DNA of 64,000 nt from Strobilurus pachycystidiatus (lineage: Eukaryota > Basidiomycota > Agaricomycetes > Agaricales > Physalacriaceae), in assembly GCA_019915135.1 (NCBI GenBank), contig JAHLMK010000001.1, forward strand, positions 1,178,001-1,242,000. Direction: 5' to 3'. Position 1 is the first letter of the stretch. Each line of letters opens with the position of its first letter. Of this stretch, positions 49,042 through 60,193 are shown piece by piece. Made by a program: the position numbers and the translations under genes. A model generated the notes under the pieces. That model searched no databases and was not told where the DNA came from. It worked only from the letters and a program-made list of their open reading frames with translations.

Positions 49042-49811
49042 TCATACCAAGCCCGGGAAGAACCACCACGGTACCTCCGCTGCGTAATTATCCCATTCCT
49101 CCCCAAACAAGACCTTCATTTGCTTGTCTTCTGCGCGCGCCCGACTAACTCCTACTGAGACCGTCCAAAACCACCACAGCCCCCAGAATGCGTACATGGC
49201 CCAAGCACCATGCCCTTCGCCGAAGGCACACTCAGCTGCCCAGCCACCTGGCATCAAATGTGAAAGGGCGATTCCAGCAACGAGGAGCATCGATCCAGTG
49301 TAAGCTGGATGGCGTACCCAACCATAGAAACGCGTCGTTACGAGCCTATGTGTTGGGTGGACAGTCAAGTCGAAGGTGAAGAGCTCCCCCAACGACCGGA
49401 AGCATTGGACGCGTATCACCGAGCCGAGGACCATGGCCGCTGCGCCGATGAGGAAGAGCGGGGCGACCGAGAGGCGAGGAAGTGGAGAGGAAGACGCTGG
49501 GCAAACGAGAACCGGTGCGAAAGGCGATAACGCGGCGAGAGGTGTTATCGTGGTGAGATACAGAAGCGTCTCAAAAACGGCAAAGATCCAAAGCGCGACC
49601 TGGTGGATCTAACATTGGGCTACAGTCGATACGACGTTCGCGACCTTGAGCAAGGACGGGGGCTTACCCAGAAGATGAGAGGCGCGATCTGCAGAATATA
49701 AGCCTCTTCCTTATGATACCGCCACTTCTGTGGGGTTGGATTCGGAGGGGTCAGAGCTATCTGATAGGCCAAAGCCTCCACCACGGTTAGGGCGGCGCGG
49801 ACGAGTGACAT
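49042..49811 (-). CDS. Isoprenylcysteine O-methyltransferase-type membrane methyltransferase
   Basis: ICMT/Ste14-like membrane methyltransferase of about 235 residues; such enzymes methylate the C-terminal prenylcysteine of Ras-type proteins and pheromones at the ER. It starts at 49811 with MSLVRAALTVVEALAYQIAL. Several membrane segments follow, including 'VALWIFAVFETLLYLTTITP' and 'RLSVAPLFLIGAAAMVLGS'. The catalytic signature lies in the last exon: FYGWVRHPAYTGSMLLVAG (RHPxYxG, SAM/substrate site) and the closing 'EDKQMKVLFGEEWDNYAAEV' (E-x2-L-x3-FG-x-EW-x2-Y). Two short introns are near 49665 and 49610. Alternative: a PEMT-superfamily member with another substrate, since basidiomycetes carry several paralogs. 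Confidence 0.82.
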
Positions 49812-50623
49812 TGGACGACGCGCAAATGGAGGAGGGAGTATGACAAAGTTCGGATGGTGAGGTTATCACTCTTTTCTCGCCTTTATATGTGCCAGATAAA
49901 GAAGCAACAGATACACATAAAAGTCCAGAGTGCCTTGGAGGCATTGCGGCATTCATGCATTCCATTGTATTGGATTCGCGTTACTTTCCTGGTCGAGGTC
50001 CGCGGCTGGCTATATTACCGACGTCTGAAATGCTCCTGTTGAGAAGCTGAACAAGGTGCCTGCGTAAAAGTCTGCCTGCGTAAAAAGTCTGCCATCCTTT
50101 AGACGGAGAGACACCTGCCAAAAGGAATTACAAGCGGCAGTTGCCGTTCTCGGCCTCCACGTGCTGCAGTTGTTCTTTTGATTCCGGTGATGTGGCACCT
50201 GCGAATCGACTCTTGACTTGCTCGGGCTCTTCCCATCATCACGCAAGACAGAGAGCCGTGGTTTCAAGGTTGGAGCTGTATCATACCCTCTGCCGTGCAT
50301 CGGCACTTACACCTTCCCAAAGGGGGATTGAACTTCCGATACTTACATATTGCTCCAGAATCAATACTTACAGAGTTAAGGACAGCGTTTCGATCCTCTT
50401 TTCTCGGCTGGATACGCCGAATAATCAAAGGTGCGATTTTTGCGTACACCCGTTTTACTCACTCATCACTAATCACTGCATACGTAGCCCGAGGAATCAA
50501 GAAGGGAAGGATCAGATTCTATCAAAGCCGCGCCGAGACTCGAGTCACCGTTTCGAGAGTGTCTGCAACTGAGGTGTCTTTCCTCACTGCCGTTGCGTTC
50601 AAACATCTCTCAATCAGCCCGCT
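49812..50623. other. Intergenic between divergent genes
   Basis: No gene seen. Contains a short duplicated phrase, 'ctgcgtaaaagtctgcctgcgtaaaaagtctgcc', at 50058-50092. Confidence 0.5.
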
Positions 50624-52874
50624 ATGTCTTCCCCGTGGACGCCGTCATCGTGGAAATCGAAACCGATCGCCCAGGTTGAGTATAATGGCCATTTCGCACC
50701 ATCTTCTTCTCTGCTCACGAACGGCATATGCAGGAAGTTCAATATTCCGACCCCAAAAAGCTATCTGGGTTCGTTGAGCTTACACAATGGACGTGGCGCG
50801 TTGACCGTAGCCTTTGCAGCGTGCTTTCCAAATTAGCAACCCTCCCGCCATTGGTTACGCCTGCCGAGGTCCGCTTTCTGTAGTATCTACCTATGATCTA
50901 TTCCGTTCAATGTCCGGCAGATCGAAAGGCTCCGTTACCAGCTGAGCCTCGTGCAACGCAACGAGGCATTTCTATTGCACGCAGGCGATTGTGCAGAGAG
51001 CTTCGACGCCTGTACAAACGTACGTGATCCGTTGAACGACTCCGAGAGATTAGTGAATTGCTCGGCAACATGACAGCAAAATATTTCAGCAAAGATTGGA
51101 CTTATCTTGTCATTCTCCCTCATTTTGATTTGGGGCGCGCGCCTCCCAGTTGTATGTACGGTCTCTGCGTCATGACATGTCTACTGCTAGATGAAATCTT
51201 CTCCTTTCTAAAGGTCCGCATCGGCCGAATTGCTGGCCAGTATGCCAAGCCTCGCAGCAGTCCACACGAGACCATTGACGGCAAACAGGTCATGAGTTTT
51301 AGGTGGGAAGACATTTATGGAACTCACAGCTTTTGCTACGACACTGACATTTTGGGAAGGGGAGACAACGTCAACGGGTATGCCTATGGCTTTTGGGCTT
51401 TCTCGGTACCTTAATCTTTGGTAGACTGGATCCAAATGACCGTACACCGGACCCTCAACGTCTTCTCAGGTATCACTGTCGGAAATTCACTACCGATGCT
51501 CATTAAACCCCACTTCGTAGTGCATACTTCCACTCAGCAGCCACGCTAAATCACGTCCGCGGCTTGTTGACGTCCGGCTTTGCCTCCCTGCACTCTCCTA
51601 GGGATTGGTCCCTAAGTCATGTCAGATCACCATCTCTGAAGTACAAGCTTTCCGGACAATGTCACTTCAAAATTAAAATCTGATATCCCGTTTCAAGAAA
51701 AGAATTTGAAGCCATCGTAGAAGGTCTATCGGACGCGCTAGACTTCAGTCGGACTATTGGAGCCGAGACAACAGCACCTTACGAGCGAGGCGGTGGACGG
51801 GGAACTTTGGGAGAAGTGGATCTCTACACTAGGTAATGCCCTTCTTGCTTTACTAATGTCCTGGTTCCCATGATTTTCCCAGCCACGAAGGCCTTATGCT
51901 AGATTATGAGGAAGCATTCACGAGACCATCCACGTCTGGGTACTACAACACCTCCGCGCACTTCCTCTGGATAGGCGACCGTACCAGGCAAATCACTGGC
52001 GCCCATGTGGAATACTTCCGCGGGATCCGTAATCCCATTGGCATCAAGGTGGGCCCATCCATGGCGAAGGACGAGTTAGTCCGACTACTTGACAGTACGT
52101 CTACATGTACATCGACGTTGTGCCACAGCCCTAATCGATCCTTAAAGTCGTAAATCCGTCAAGGGACGTCGGGAGAGTTACTCTGATCACGCGGTATGGT
52201 GCAGATAAGGTTCTTGACCCGTTTTGTCTTCAAAGATCCCGTATTTAATGTGCGCAGATTGACGCTCATCTTGCTGGGCATATCGGCGCGGTCCAACAGG
52301 CAGACCATCCTGTCATTTGGATCTGTGACCCCATGCATGGAAAGTTAGTTCAATTTGCGCTCCTTCATCTTTGAACGGGATGCTCATTCAGTGCTCGGCA
52401 CTGGTAGCACCTTAACGTCTTCGACTGGCTACAAGACACGTCACTTCAGTGCCATCATCGGCGAAATCACCTCTTCGTTGAAAATACACGCTGAGAACGA
52501 AAGCCGTCTTGGAGGAATCAGTCTTGAGTTCACTGGAGAGCTGAATGACGAAGGCTTCAGCGTTACAGAATGTCTTGGAGGTAGTATGGAGCTCAGTGAG
52601 GAGCAGTTAGGCTTGCGATACCAGGTAAGTATTGCCTCTTTCCTCTGCGGCAAGACCATTAGCTGATGATCTTCAGTCCTTCTGCGACCCACGCTTGAAT
52701 TTCGAACAGAGTTTGGGTAGGTCTCGAGTTTCACGAAGACTACGTTTGCCTCTGAAGCGTTTTTGTCTAGACGTCGCGTTCCTTCTGTCAAATCACTTCA
52801 AGAAACAGCGACGGGGAAGACAAGAAGAGAAAGATGTTCTTTACTCCGAGCTTGGCGGCGGTAAAAACCCTTGA
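50624..52874 (+). CDS. Class II (plant-type) DAHP synthase
   Basis: First enzyme of the shikimate pathway: condenses phosphoenolpyruvate and erythrose 4-phosphate to DAHP (EC 2.5.1.54). About 470 residues in ten or more exons. N-terminal [17 protein letters not shown]; '[20 protein letters not shown]'; '[17 protein letters not shown]' (GDCAE, the metal Cys region); '[20 protein letters not shown]' followed by YAKPRS; '[14 protein letters not shown]'; '[20 protein letters not shown]' and '[13 protein letters not shown]' (substrate-phosphate residues); '[14 protein letters not shown]' (metal His); '[20 protein letters not shown]' and CLGG near the C-terminus. The order matches class II, not the class I AroG/Aro3 type. 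Introns often use weak donors (GTTCGT, GTGATC). Stop at 52872-52874. Confidence 0.9.
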
Positions 52875-52965
52875 CCTGTTGACCTCAGCGACGTAGTCAA
52901 AAGAATCCAAAATTGTAACAGTGGTACCAGTCCAAACGTCATCCAGATCTCTGTGTAGTAAGCCT

Positions 52966-53325
52966 TTAGAGCCTGTTCGGCAACCGGGTTTTGAGGGAGG
53001 TTTTGGCAAAAACCGGGTTTTCGGAAAGTGCCTGCTCTGTGACACTGTGTGACTCTCATCATTCTGCCACCGAAGAAGAAGAAGAACGACACTCTCCTGC
53101 TAGATATATCTCTTCCGAGCCCTCTGGCGCTCTGCACTGCGACCGCATCGGCATAAAGTGCTGTGGAACTTCTTTCGCGGCATGAGGGCAAGATATAATA
53201 TTGACGCCAACGTATGGTTGGATCATGGCGTGACATCTACTGTTTAGGAAAACCCGGTTTTCGAGTCTCAAAACCCGGTTTTCGCCAAAACCCTCCTCAA
53301 AACCCGGTTGCCGAACAGGCTCTTA
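52966..53325. mobile_element. Harbinger/Tourist-like MITE with TTA target duplication
   Basis: Non-coding element at 52969-53322 (354 bp) flanked by TTA on both sides (52966-52968 and 53323-53325). Its ends are inverted repeats: GAGCCTGTTCGGCAACCGGG at the left and the exact complement at the right; 28 terminal bases are identical and the similarity continues with small changes to about 60 bp, with CCGGTTTT-rich internal repeats. A 3-bp TTA/TWA duplication and a G-x-GCCTGTTCGG-like end are the marks of PIF/Harbinger-derived MITEs. It carries no transposase. It sits 91 bp after the DAHP synthase stop codon. Confidence 0.85.
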
Positions 53326-53486
53326 GAAGATACTGAGGCTAGTGAGCGCATATCTGAAAGCCGTTGGGAAGGTCCGTGCTGGAAGGAAGCGAGCTACCAT
53401 TAGAGAATTTTTGACGCACACGCCTCACCTGGCTTCGAAGTTCTAGAGTTGAACGTTGAACTTGACCTCCAATCGCCAACAGAACC

Positions 53487-54003
53487 ATGGACGCAGCAGC
53501 CTACGACGAGGTGGCTATGAAAGTGTCGTACGCTTTGCCAGGGATGACGATTCGCAAGGCGGCACTTTAAACCAACGGAAAAGATAGGTCGGGTTTGTAC
53601 GCGTTTGAACAAGGGACTGTCGTTGCCATTTTTGATGATAGTGATATGGTTGCCTAAACTCCTTGTGGCGAGGCTTTTTCTCAAGATACTCCCAGGTCAG
53701 TTTGGCTACGAGCTAGCTGAATATGCCTCTCAGAAGCTTCCCGCAGCGATCGGGGAGCTAATCACTGCAAACATAGACCACCTCAATAAATCTACCGCGA
53801 TTATCGAGGAGTTCGACCGCTCACTCCTGGATGGGTTCAGTGGACTCTTTGATGAAGAAGACTTTTCCGGCAAGTGGGATCACCCGGAGAGCTTCAGGAT
53901 TATTTGGGATAGAGTGTACCAGGGCGACTCAAAATTCTACGCAGCCCGATGTGCCGTGACCGAGATGATATATTTGTGGTGGTGGTGCATCTTGGGCCGG
54001 TAG
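53487..54003 (+). pseudogene. Truncated PP2C-type phosphatase fragment
   Basis: Reads as the N-terminal part of a fungal PPM/PP2C phosphatase. An in-frame TAA at 53568 interrupts the first segment (ATG at 53487). Further on, 'GLYAFEQGTVVAIFDD' occupies the position of the canonical metal-binding FDGHGG motif, which is not intact. After a possible intron come 'YELAEYASQKLPAAIGELIT' and 'STAIIEEFDRSLLDGFSGLF', like the helix after the active-site strand. The frame ends at 54001-54003 soon after 'FYAARCAVTEMI', where intact enzymes continue with a GST(A)L strand and the metal-binding aspartates. So both the key Gly-His and the C-terminal half are missing. Confidence 0.5.
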
Positions 54004-54399
54004 AGAATTCACAAACAACTGGCTGAGATTCAGAAGCCTCACCTGAGGACAATGACAAATCTTGTTACCTGACACTTCCTGTCGCCACGTATCCACATGC
54101 AACCTTCAACCACAGTAGAACACTGACACAAGGGATATTGGATAAGTATGGTATCTACCTAGAATCCGGGTCGTGATAATTAGTCCATGATAAAGGAAGT
54201 GCTTGTAATAATGATAGAAACTAGTCCGTTGTGCAATTGCAACCACCACGCCCACTCATGAAATCAGGACCTTACTCTCACCACCGGCAAGCAACCGCTC
54301 CTGATTTTGGGTCATTAAATACGAAACTCCGAGTGCGCCCTGCCAACCAAACTCACTTCGCCACATAACATTAGTGATCGTGACGCGAGTATCAGCCGA
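54004..54399. other. Intergenic
   Basis: No gene seen between the phosphatase fragment and the convergent glyoxal oxidase gene. Confidence 0.5.
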
Positions 54400-56634
54400 C
54401 TATATAGCTGTAGGTTAACGACCAATCAGTACTTGAAGGGGCGGAGGACTGGCTAACTTACCCATCGAAGCAAGGGCAACGAAGGCACCGACGAGGCTAC
54501 TGAGGACCATAGCCTGATTCGAAGTGGAGGAGTTGTCGTCCGATGAATTGCCGCCTCCACCTCCTGTCGATGAGCTGTCCCCGGAGCCAGTTGCTTTGGT
54601 TGACTTGACCGAGTCGGGAAGCACGACGGCATCGGATGTGGGCTGTGTTTCGATGTTTCCACTTCCGACAATGAGGTGAGTCCCGTTACTCGGGATGCTA
54701 TTCACGTTCACGAAGAGAAGAGCGGGTCCGGGCTGGAAGAGATTGGCGTTGGGAGGCATCTGCGAGCAGTGGAGTACGATCGAGCCGTCGTCGTTGACAG
54801 TATAGGTGTTGTTTAACTGCAGGAAGCGTTGGCCCATGTTCATGGCGTGGGTGGTCCAGCCTGGACGAATAACGACGCACGTCGCACTCGCAGCAGCATC
54901 GTTTGATGAGCCAGAGTATGAGTCCTTGGAGACGGTCAGGTCGAAGTACTTGCCGCCGTAGGAGAGGGAGTCCGGTGCGCCACTGAAAGTCGGGCGGGTA
55001 CTTGCAGAGTAGTAAGGAGGGTAGAAGATCTCCATCTCATAAGTGGTAGGGAAGAAGGTGGTCAAATTGACATCAACGTTGGGATTGGAGCCAGCGATGA
55101 GGACAGATGCGTCAGGAAGGAGGAGGGCGGATGAGTGGTACAGACGGGGGATGTTGGAAGCTTCCAATCCCTTGTTCGACCAGCGGCTGCCCATCTCGGC
55201 AGAAGGGTTGTAGATGGCAGGGGTGAGGACGGGCTGAGAAGCAAGAGACATGCCGTATGGCATTTGTCCGTAAGTCTCGGTTGTGAGGGTCCTCTCTGCG
55301 TATCCAGCCGTACCATTCTCACCGCCGTTCACCATCAAGAGTTCACCAGTGGGGAGAATGATAAATTGACCCATGGTGCGCCCGTTAATCATGTCCTCAT
55401 CTTGCTCATAAGCCGGAGTAGATCCGTCCTGAGGTTCGGGAGTGATGCGCTGACAGTCGTTGGATGCAGGGTAGTAGAAAGTATCTATGTAGGGCCAGGA
55501 GTAGTTGCCGTAAGCAAACTCGTTCATGTCAGAGCCACCACAGAAGATGATAGTCGGGGTGTAGTTGTTGTCGGGTGTCAAGGGTAGGAGAGCGACTCCG
55601 CCAGATGCGGGATATACACGGGCAACACCACCGGGCATGTCGGGAAGGCGGGTTTCAGCGTTGGTGGCGGGATCCCAGATCACTAAGGAGGATGAATGTC
55701 AGATGGAGTTACATGACATGGACGCATCGAAATGAACGCACTGGAAGAAATGTTGGCCTGCAGGAACATCTTGCCAGATGGTAACAGGAATGTGTGGGGA
55801 TATGAATTGAGGCCAGAAGTATCGATCAGGAACTGCATGGTCTGAGCTTGAGCTCCGTCGGTATTAGGGTAGAACTCGTATGTGCAGTCGGCAGCGCCGC
55901 CCTCAAATTCGGGATCGGTGTTAGGGTAGTTTCGGTTGACGTATCCTCCCTGGACGAAACCACCAATGATGGCTATCTGACCGGTGGCTAGGGACTCGGC
56001 AGACGAGTACCACCGCTGGTTCTGCATGGACAGGATAGACGGGTCATCGAACCAGCCGCATTCCGCCGAAGTGAAGTCGGAACCAGCTGGGCAGGGACTG
56101 AGGACACGGATGGCCTTGGTACCGTCATAGTCCTGGTAGGTGGCATCGTAGGATGCGGAGAAGCCGCCGGGGTTCAATTCGGAGCCAATGTTCCCACCGA
56201 CGGTGATGGCAGCGTTGCCACCGAAGGTAGCGAAGGAGCCGTTGGGAAGATGCATACCAGAGGCACAGAAGACGTTGGTACGAATGTCCTGCAGGACAAT
56301 CTCCTTGGTCTCAATGTTCCTGTGTGCACTGTAAGCGTCGGCTATCGCTGCTGGGACTGGAACTCACCATACTGCCCCCCAGGCGGGATGCCCGTTGATT
56401 TGGGCGGCGTTGCCCTCAGCCTTGTCCATGATGTAGACCATTTGGTCGTTACCCAGGAACATCTAGTGAGCAGCCCATGAGCGAGCTGGCCATCAGGAGA
56501 GGCGGGATTGCCAAGCTCACCATCATTGCGCTGATTTTGGAGTCGCCAATTGTGGTAAACGACCCCGCCGTTTGCGCCAGCGTGGGCGCTGCAGCCGCCA
56601 GCGCCATGGCCAGGCGCGTTAAAGAAGAAATCAT
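54400..56634 (-). CDS. Glyoxal oxidase (copper radical oxidase), GPI-anchored type
   Basis: Secreted AA5-type copper radical oxidase that oxidises aldehydes and yields H2O2 for lignin-degrading peroxidases. It starts at 56634 with a signal peptide (MISSLTRLAMALAAAAPTLA). The radical cofactor residues can be placed: Cys in 'NVFCASGMHLPNGSFATFGG', its Tyr partner in 'RWYSSAESLATGQIAIIGG', the axial Tyr-His pair in 'IPRLYHSSALLLPDASVLIA' and the last His in 'WTTHAMNMGQRF'. A DUF1929-like C-terminal domain follows, then a Gly/Ser/Asn-rich stalk and a hydrophobic tail. A consensus donor GTAAGT at about 54461 and an acceptor CTACAG at 54408 give the end ASMAI with TAG at 54400-54402, a typical GPI signal; reading through instead ends at 54415. 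Confidence 0.92.
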
Positions 56635-57231
56635 CGTAGATCCTCGCAGAAAGGTAAAGGAAGAAATGAAGAGAAAAAGAAAGAATGACAGCGAGGATGA
56701 CGGCAGGAGGAAAGTGGCTTTTCGGCCAAGCTTGGCCTTGCCTTTTTCACAGTCGCCTGTGAGACACGCGTTGGTAATGATCTGACTGATTGATCCCCGC
56801 TGTTTCACCCCGACATTTAGCATTCAGAGTCTAGAAGCGGCCAGAAATCCCAGCCGTCCGCGTAGAATATGGCCTCCAAGAGCATTTCTCAAAGCTAAGC
56901 AGTGCAAAGGAATAGTGGGGCGCTTTGGAGCCAACAGCGGAGTCGGAGGAGCATCCGGTTTTGGCAGATGTCCTTGGCATAATGCCATTCGTTATCCCCC
57001 AATCTCAGGATTTTCCCCGCCTTTCTGGGCCTGGCGCAGTTGTTCAGATCCTGGACGTCTACACCAGTTGTACATAGTCGTACATACTAATACTCCCGCA
57101 ATCCCTTCCAACGGTCGTGGCGCACGTCAAAAGTCTGATCACTAATGCAAAGTGCGATGCGCGCTCGCCGCTATCCATCTTCCGGTCCAAAGGACACGAA
57201 TGCACGTTTCACCACATTTTCACTCTGAAGG
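56635..57231. other. Intergenic
   Basis: Upstream region of the glyoxal oxidase gene. A plus-strand frame at 56477-56785 is antisense to its first exon and leader and is judged a shadow. Confidence 0.5.
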
Positions 57232-57596
57232 CTATGCACCGTCCACAGAACAGGATATGGGCATCGATTTAGGATAATGAACGCTCACGACGTCTCGACC
57301 AGTCTCGACTACACTGTTTCTGGTGGATTCGGACTAAGAGTATAGATTGTGTCAGTTATAGCTAGCCGCTCAACGTTATCAGAACTTTGACTTACAAAGA
57401 ACAAGCTGCCTAGACCCATCGCCACAAGAAGATAATATGTGGTAACACGGACGACCTTGGGAGAATAGTGGTGTAAACCTTCGGTAGTTTGCCGAGAGAA
57501 CGTTGCACGGCCAATGCTCGCCAGAAGTCCACCTATAGCTGGCAACTATTCACCGGAAACTTGGTTATACCAGTGCGAGCCCACCGACGATTCCAT
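57232..57596 (-). CDS. Small single-pass membrane protein, hypothetical
   Basis: Possible three-exon gene: ATG at 57596, a 39-nt intron, then LPAIGGLLASIGRATFSRQT through 'VVRVTTYYLLVAMGLGSLFF' (one membrane segment). A perfect donor GTAAGTC followed by acceptor CTCTTAG leads to a last exon ending at 57232; without that splice the frame stops at 57309. About 88 residues. No family recognised. The short introns and small size make this tentative. Confidence 0.35.
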
Positions 57597-57776
57597 AATG
57601 CCGTCCACGGTCTCAGAAATCCGCGTTGTTCATAGAAGAAGGCATTTCAATAGCAAAGTCCGAGCTGGCAACACAAGCATTCCAAGCGTAAGTATACAGA
57701 CACAAATTCCGGATCCAGAGTCCATCAAGTCCATGCAAGTCCGAGCCAGAGAAAGAGTCATAAGTAGGTGATAAGT

Positions 57777-58873
57777 TCAAGCCCTCGTTTTCTTCGCCGT
57801 TCGCTCGCCATCCTGGTCATTATCAATATTGCCGCCATCGCCTGGTCGCTTGCCACGATTCTTTATCAAATCCACCCCGTCTTGCAGATCCGTCGTGAAT
57901 TCCAGGTGGTTCTCTTGCAGGGCATCGAGAAAGTCGACATGCTGCTGCATGTACTGGTGGAAAGTTATGTCGTTGATCTTATTGCTCGAGAAACGTCCGA
58001 GAGTATCTTTGAGAACGCGTTTGTTTGTGCCGATGACGAGGTGCTCCGCCAGTCGTGTATCTAGTAGATCGCGAAGCTCTTTTTCGGCCTTTTCCTTGTA
58101 ATCTATAAAGTCAATGATTAGAAAGTGGCGGAGGATAGCAGAAGCCTGGACGATCGACCTAACAAGAACTCGGTCTTCTCGAGTTTCTCGCTCCTCTTCT
58201 CAAAAGTTCTGCGGGCTGTCACCAGAGCGGCGGCTTTCTCCTCCAGTTCCTCTTTGAGGCGAGCAATACAGATATCCTTCTCCTGTATGGTCTGAACGAG
58301 CCCCTTATTCCGGTCGTCGGTCTCTTCTTCCATCAGTGCTATGCGATTCCGGAGCTGCCATATCTCATGATCCTTCTTCGTCAATTCCTGGTCCTTCAGT
58401 CTCTGTCGATCGACTTCGGCAGCGGTCGTCGTTGAGCTGGTGTTCGTTAGGTGAAGATACTGGTTAGTTGCAGGGGGCGGGGCCCGGATGGTGTTGGCCT
58501 ATAAGAGTCTAAATTATGAGCACCTGTTCAAGTTGGAGCACGTACCGCCGGCGAAGGGCGGTCTCTCGAGCCAGAAGACGAGGCGATGCCGGGAGCTACA
58601 GCGATGAAAGAATGCCGGCGGTCCGCCCTATGTCTCGTCCAATCGTCTTGTCTTGAGCATTTCAGTCGCTTTTGACTGCATGGCGTGCAGATTAGAACGC
58701 GATCCTGTTTGACGCAGGGCTGTTGCGCGTCCTTGCATTGCGTGCAGGCCTGGCGGAAACAGACGGTAAGCGGCCATGCCTCGCATTAGTATTCATATCG
58801 CACCCACCTGATCAGCATTTGCCTTTGCAAAGTCCTCACGGGCTTTGCGGTCGTCCTCGACCGAGCCAGCCAT
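57777..58873 (-). CDS. Zn2Cys6-like coiled-coil protein, putative DNA-binding regulator
   Basis: Starts at 58873 with MAGSVEDDRKAREDFAKANA. After the first intron, ACTQCKDAQQPC and CTPCSQKRLKCS give C-x2-C-x6-C-x8-C-x2-C-x6-C (58657-58746), which fits the fungal Zn(II)2Cys6 pattern, although the basic residues sit in the second half rather than the first. A Ser/Pro linker, a long predicted coiled coil ('KKDHEIWQLRNRIALMEEET', 'ICIARLKEELEEKAAALVTA') and a helical C-terminal part ('NDITFHQYMQQHVDFLDALQ') follow. It ends with a basic tail (KKTRA). Three introns are present. The fungal-TF middle homology region is absent, so a standard Gal4-type regulator is not assured. Confidence 0.65.
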
Positions 58874-60013
58874 CGTGGTCAAGAGCAAGTGACGCGCGGC
58901 ACGTGAGCGTGGCCTGAACGCGTGACAAATTTCAACTTCCAGTGTCACGCCTCTCGCTTGCTCAACTTCTAACGCAGCTTGGCCAGAACGTTGCTGGACT
59001 CAAAGATTGCGTGCCTCTACATAGCCCGACTCTCGCATCGTCTGAAATATGCCGACCGTTTACCATCAACGGATCACTGATAGCTATCGTCGGAGGATGC
59101 CACGAGTTCGCAACATGCAACGTCCACGATCTTTGCACGATGCATCACTTCCCTGGATGGTGTACTCGAACCTCACGTCTCCATTCTCAGGCCATGTGTC
59201 TCCTGCTGGCAGGGCTATTCTATTTGCTTTTCTCACCGTGTGGTGCCCACCTCCACAACGGTAGCTCTGATCATACTTACTTTCGAAGGTCGTCGAGAGA
59301 TTTAGCTCTAGGGCCGCCTGTCAATCCATGGCCATCTTCTTACCACTCTCGTGTGACGATTCAACTAACCATCTGCCCCAGTAGGGTCACGTAGGCGCAT
59401 GTTGAGCCCTCCATCGATGAATTCTGTTACGCTATGGTCGGCCGCCAAAAGATAGTCTTTTGATACGACGGCGCGTGGAGGAGCCGTCTATCATCACTAC
59501 CTGACTCCAATGCAAGCTATCAGTCGGCAACTCGTTTATCATGCATCATCTTTCGTACATTTCCTCATTACTTTGCTCCCGGACTTGCACTGGACCTGAC
59601 CGTCCAATCATCATGATCACCCCCGTCCCTCGCACCTCCGGGGCTATCAGCCTGCAGGTGATAAAAGAAAGGTATGCAATCTGTCCAAACTTGGCCAGAC
59701 AAAGCAAGGTATACCGTTCTGCAGGGTCTACTCCGACGTGATCTTGGAGGTGACGCGATCACTGGACTCTTTGAACGCTACAAGTCATTGCTTTGACTGG
59801 CGCTTCACGCTCGTCAGCGTTCAGAGACGGGCGTTGTCCCGCGTTTAATCGCCCTATCGATTGGGGTACGTTCCGCTCTCTCAATCTGTCGTTGTGATGT
59901 ATGCCGACGCTTAAAGGTCTTTCTGTCAGGTCTATATTTCCCCCATCGGCGTTCAAACAAAGGGTTCTTTTCGGAGTCTTTTCTTTCAACACTGATTTTT
60001 CTGCTGCCGGCTT
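58874..60013. other. Long upstream region of the HMG-box gene
   Basis: More than 1.1 kb between two divergent putative regulators. No gene recognised. Confidence 0.5.
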
Positions 60014-60019
60014 TATAAA
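60014..60019 (+). promoter_or_regulatory. TATA box, HMG-box gene
   Basis: TATAAA 175 bp upstream of the ATG at 60194. Confidence 0.45.
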
Positions 60020-60193
60020 GGCGGACGGCTCATTCCGTTTCGTTAGCGCAAAGTGCTCATCCTATAGTGGTAGACTAAGCCAAAGGTGTGTACACTGATC
60101 ACTCCTCGTCTGGAAGCATCGAATCTGACGAGCGAGCTTCCTCAGTCCAGACACCTTTCGTTCACTGTATATTCTTCTTTCACGTTGACGAAC

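Noticed and set aside
50820..50870. 'IGYACRGP'-like reading in the DAHP synthase 5' region
   Set aside because: The frame used by the spliced gene reads LPPLVTPAE followed by an intron, in agreement with the class II family; the other frame is a coincidence.
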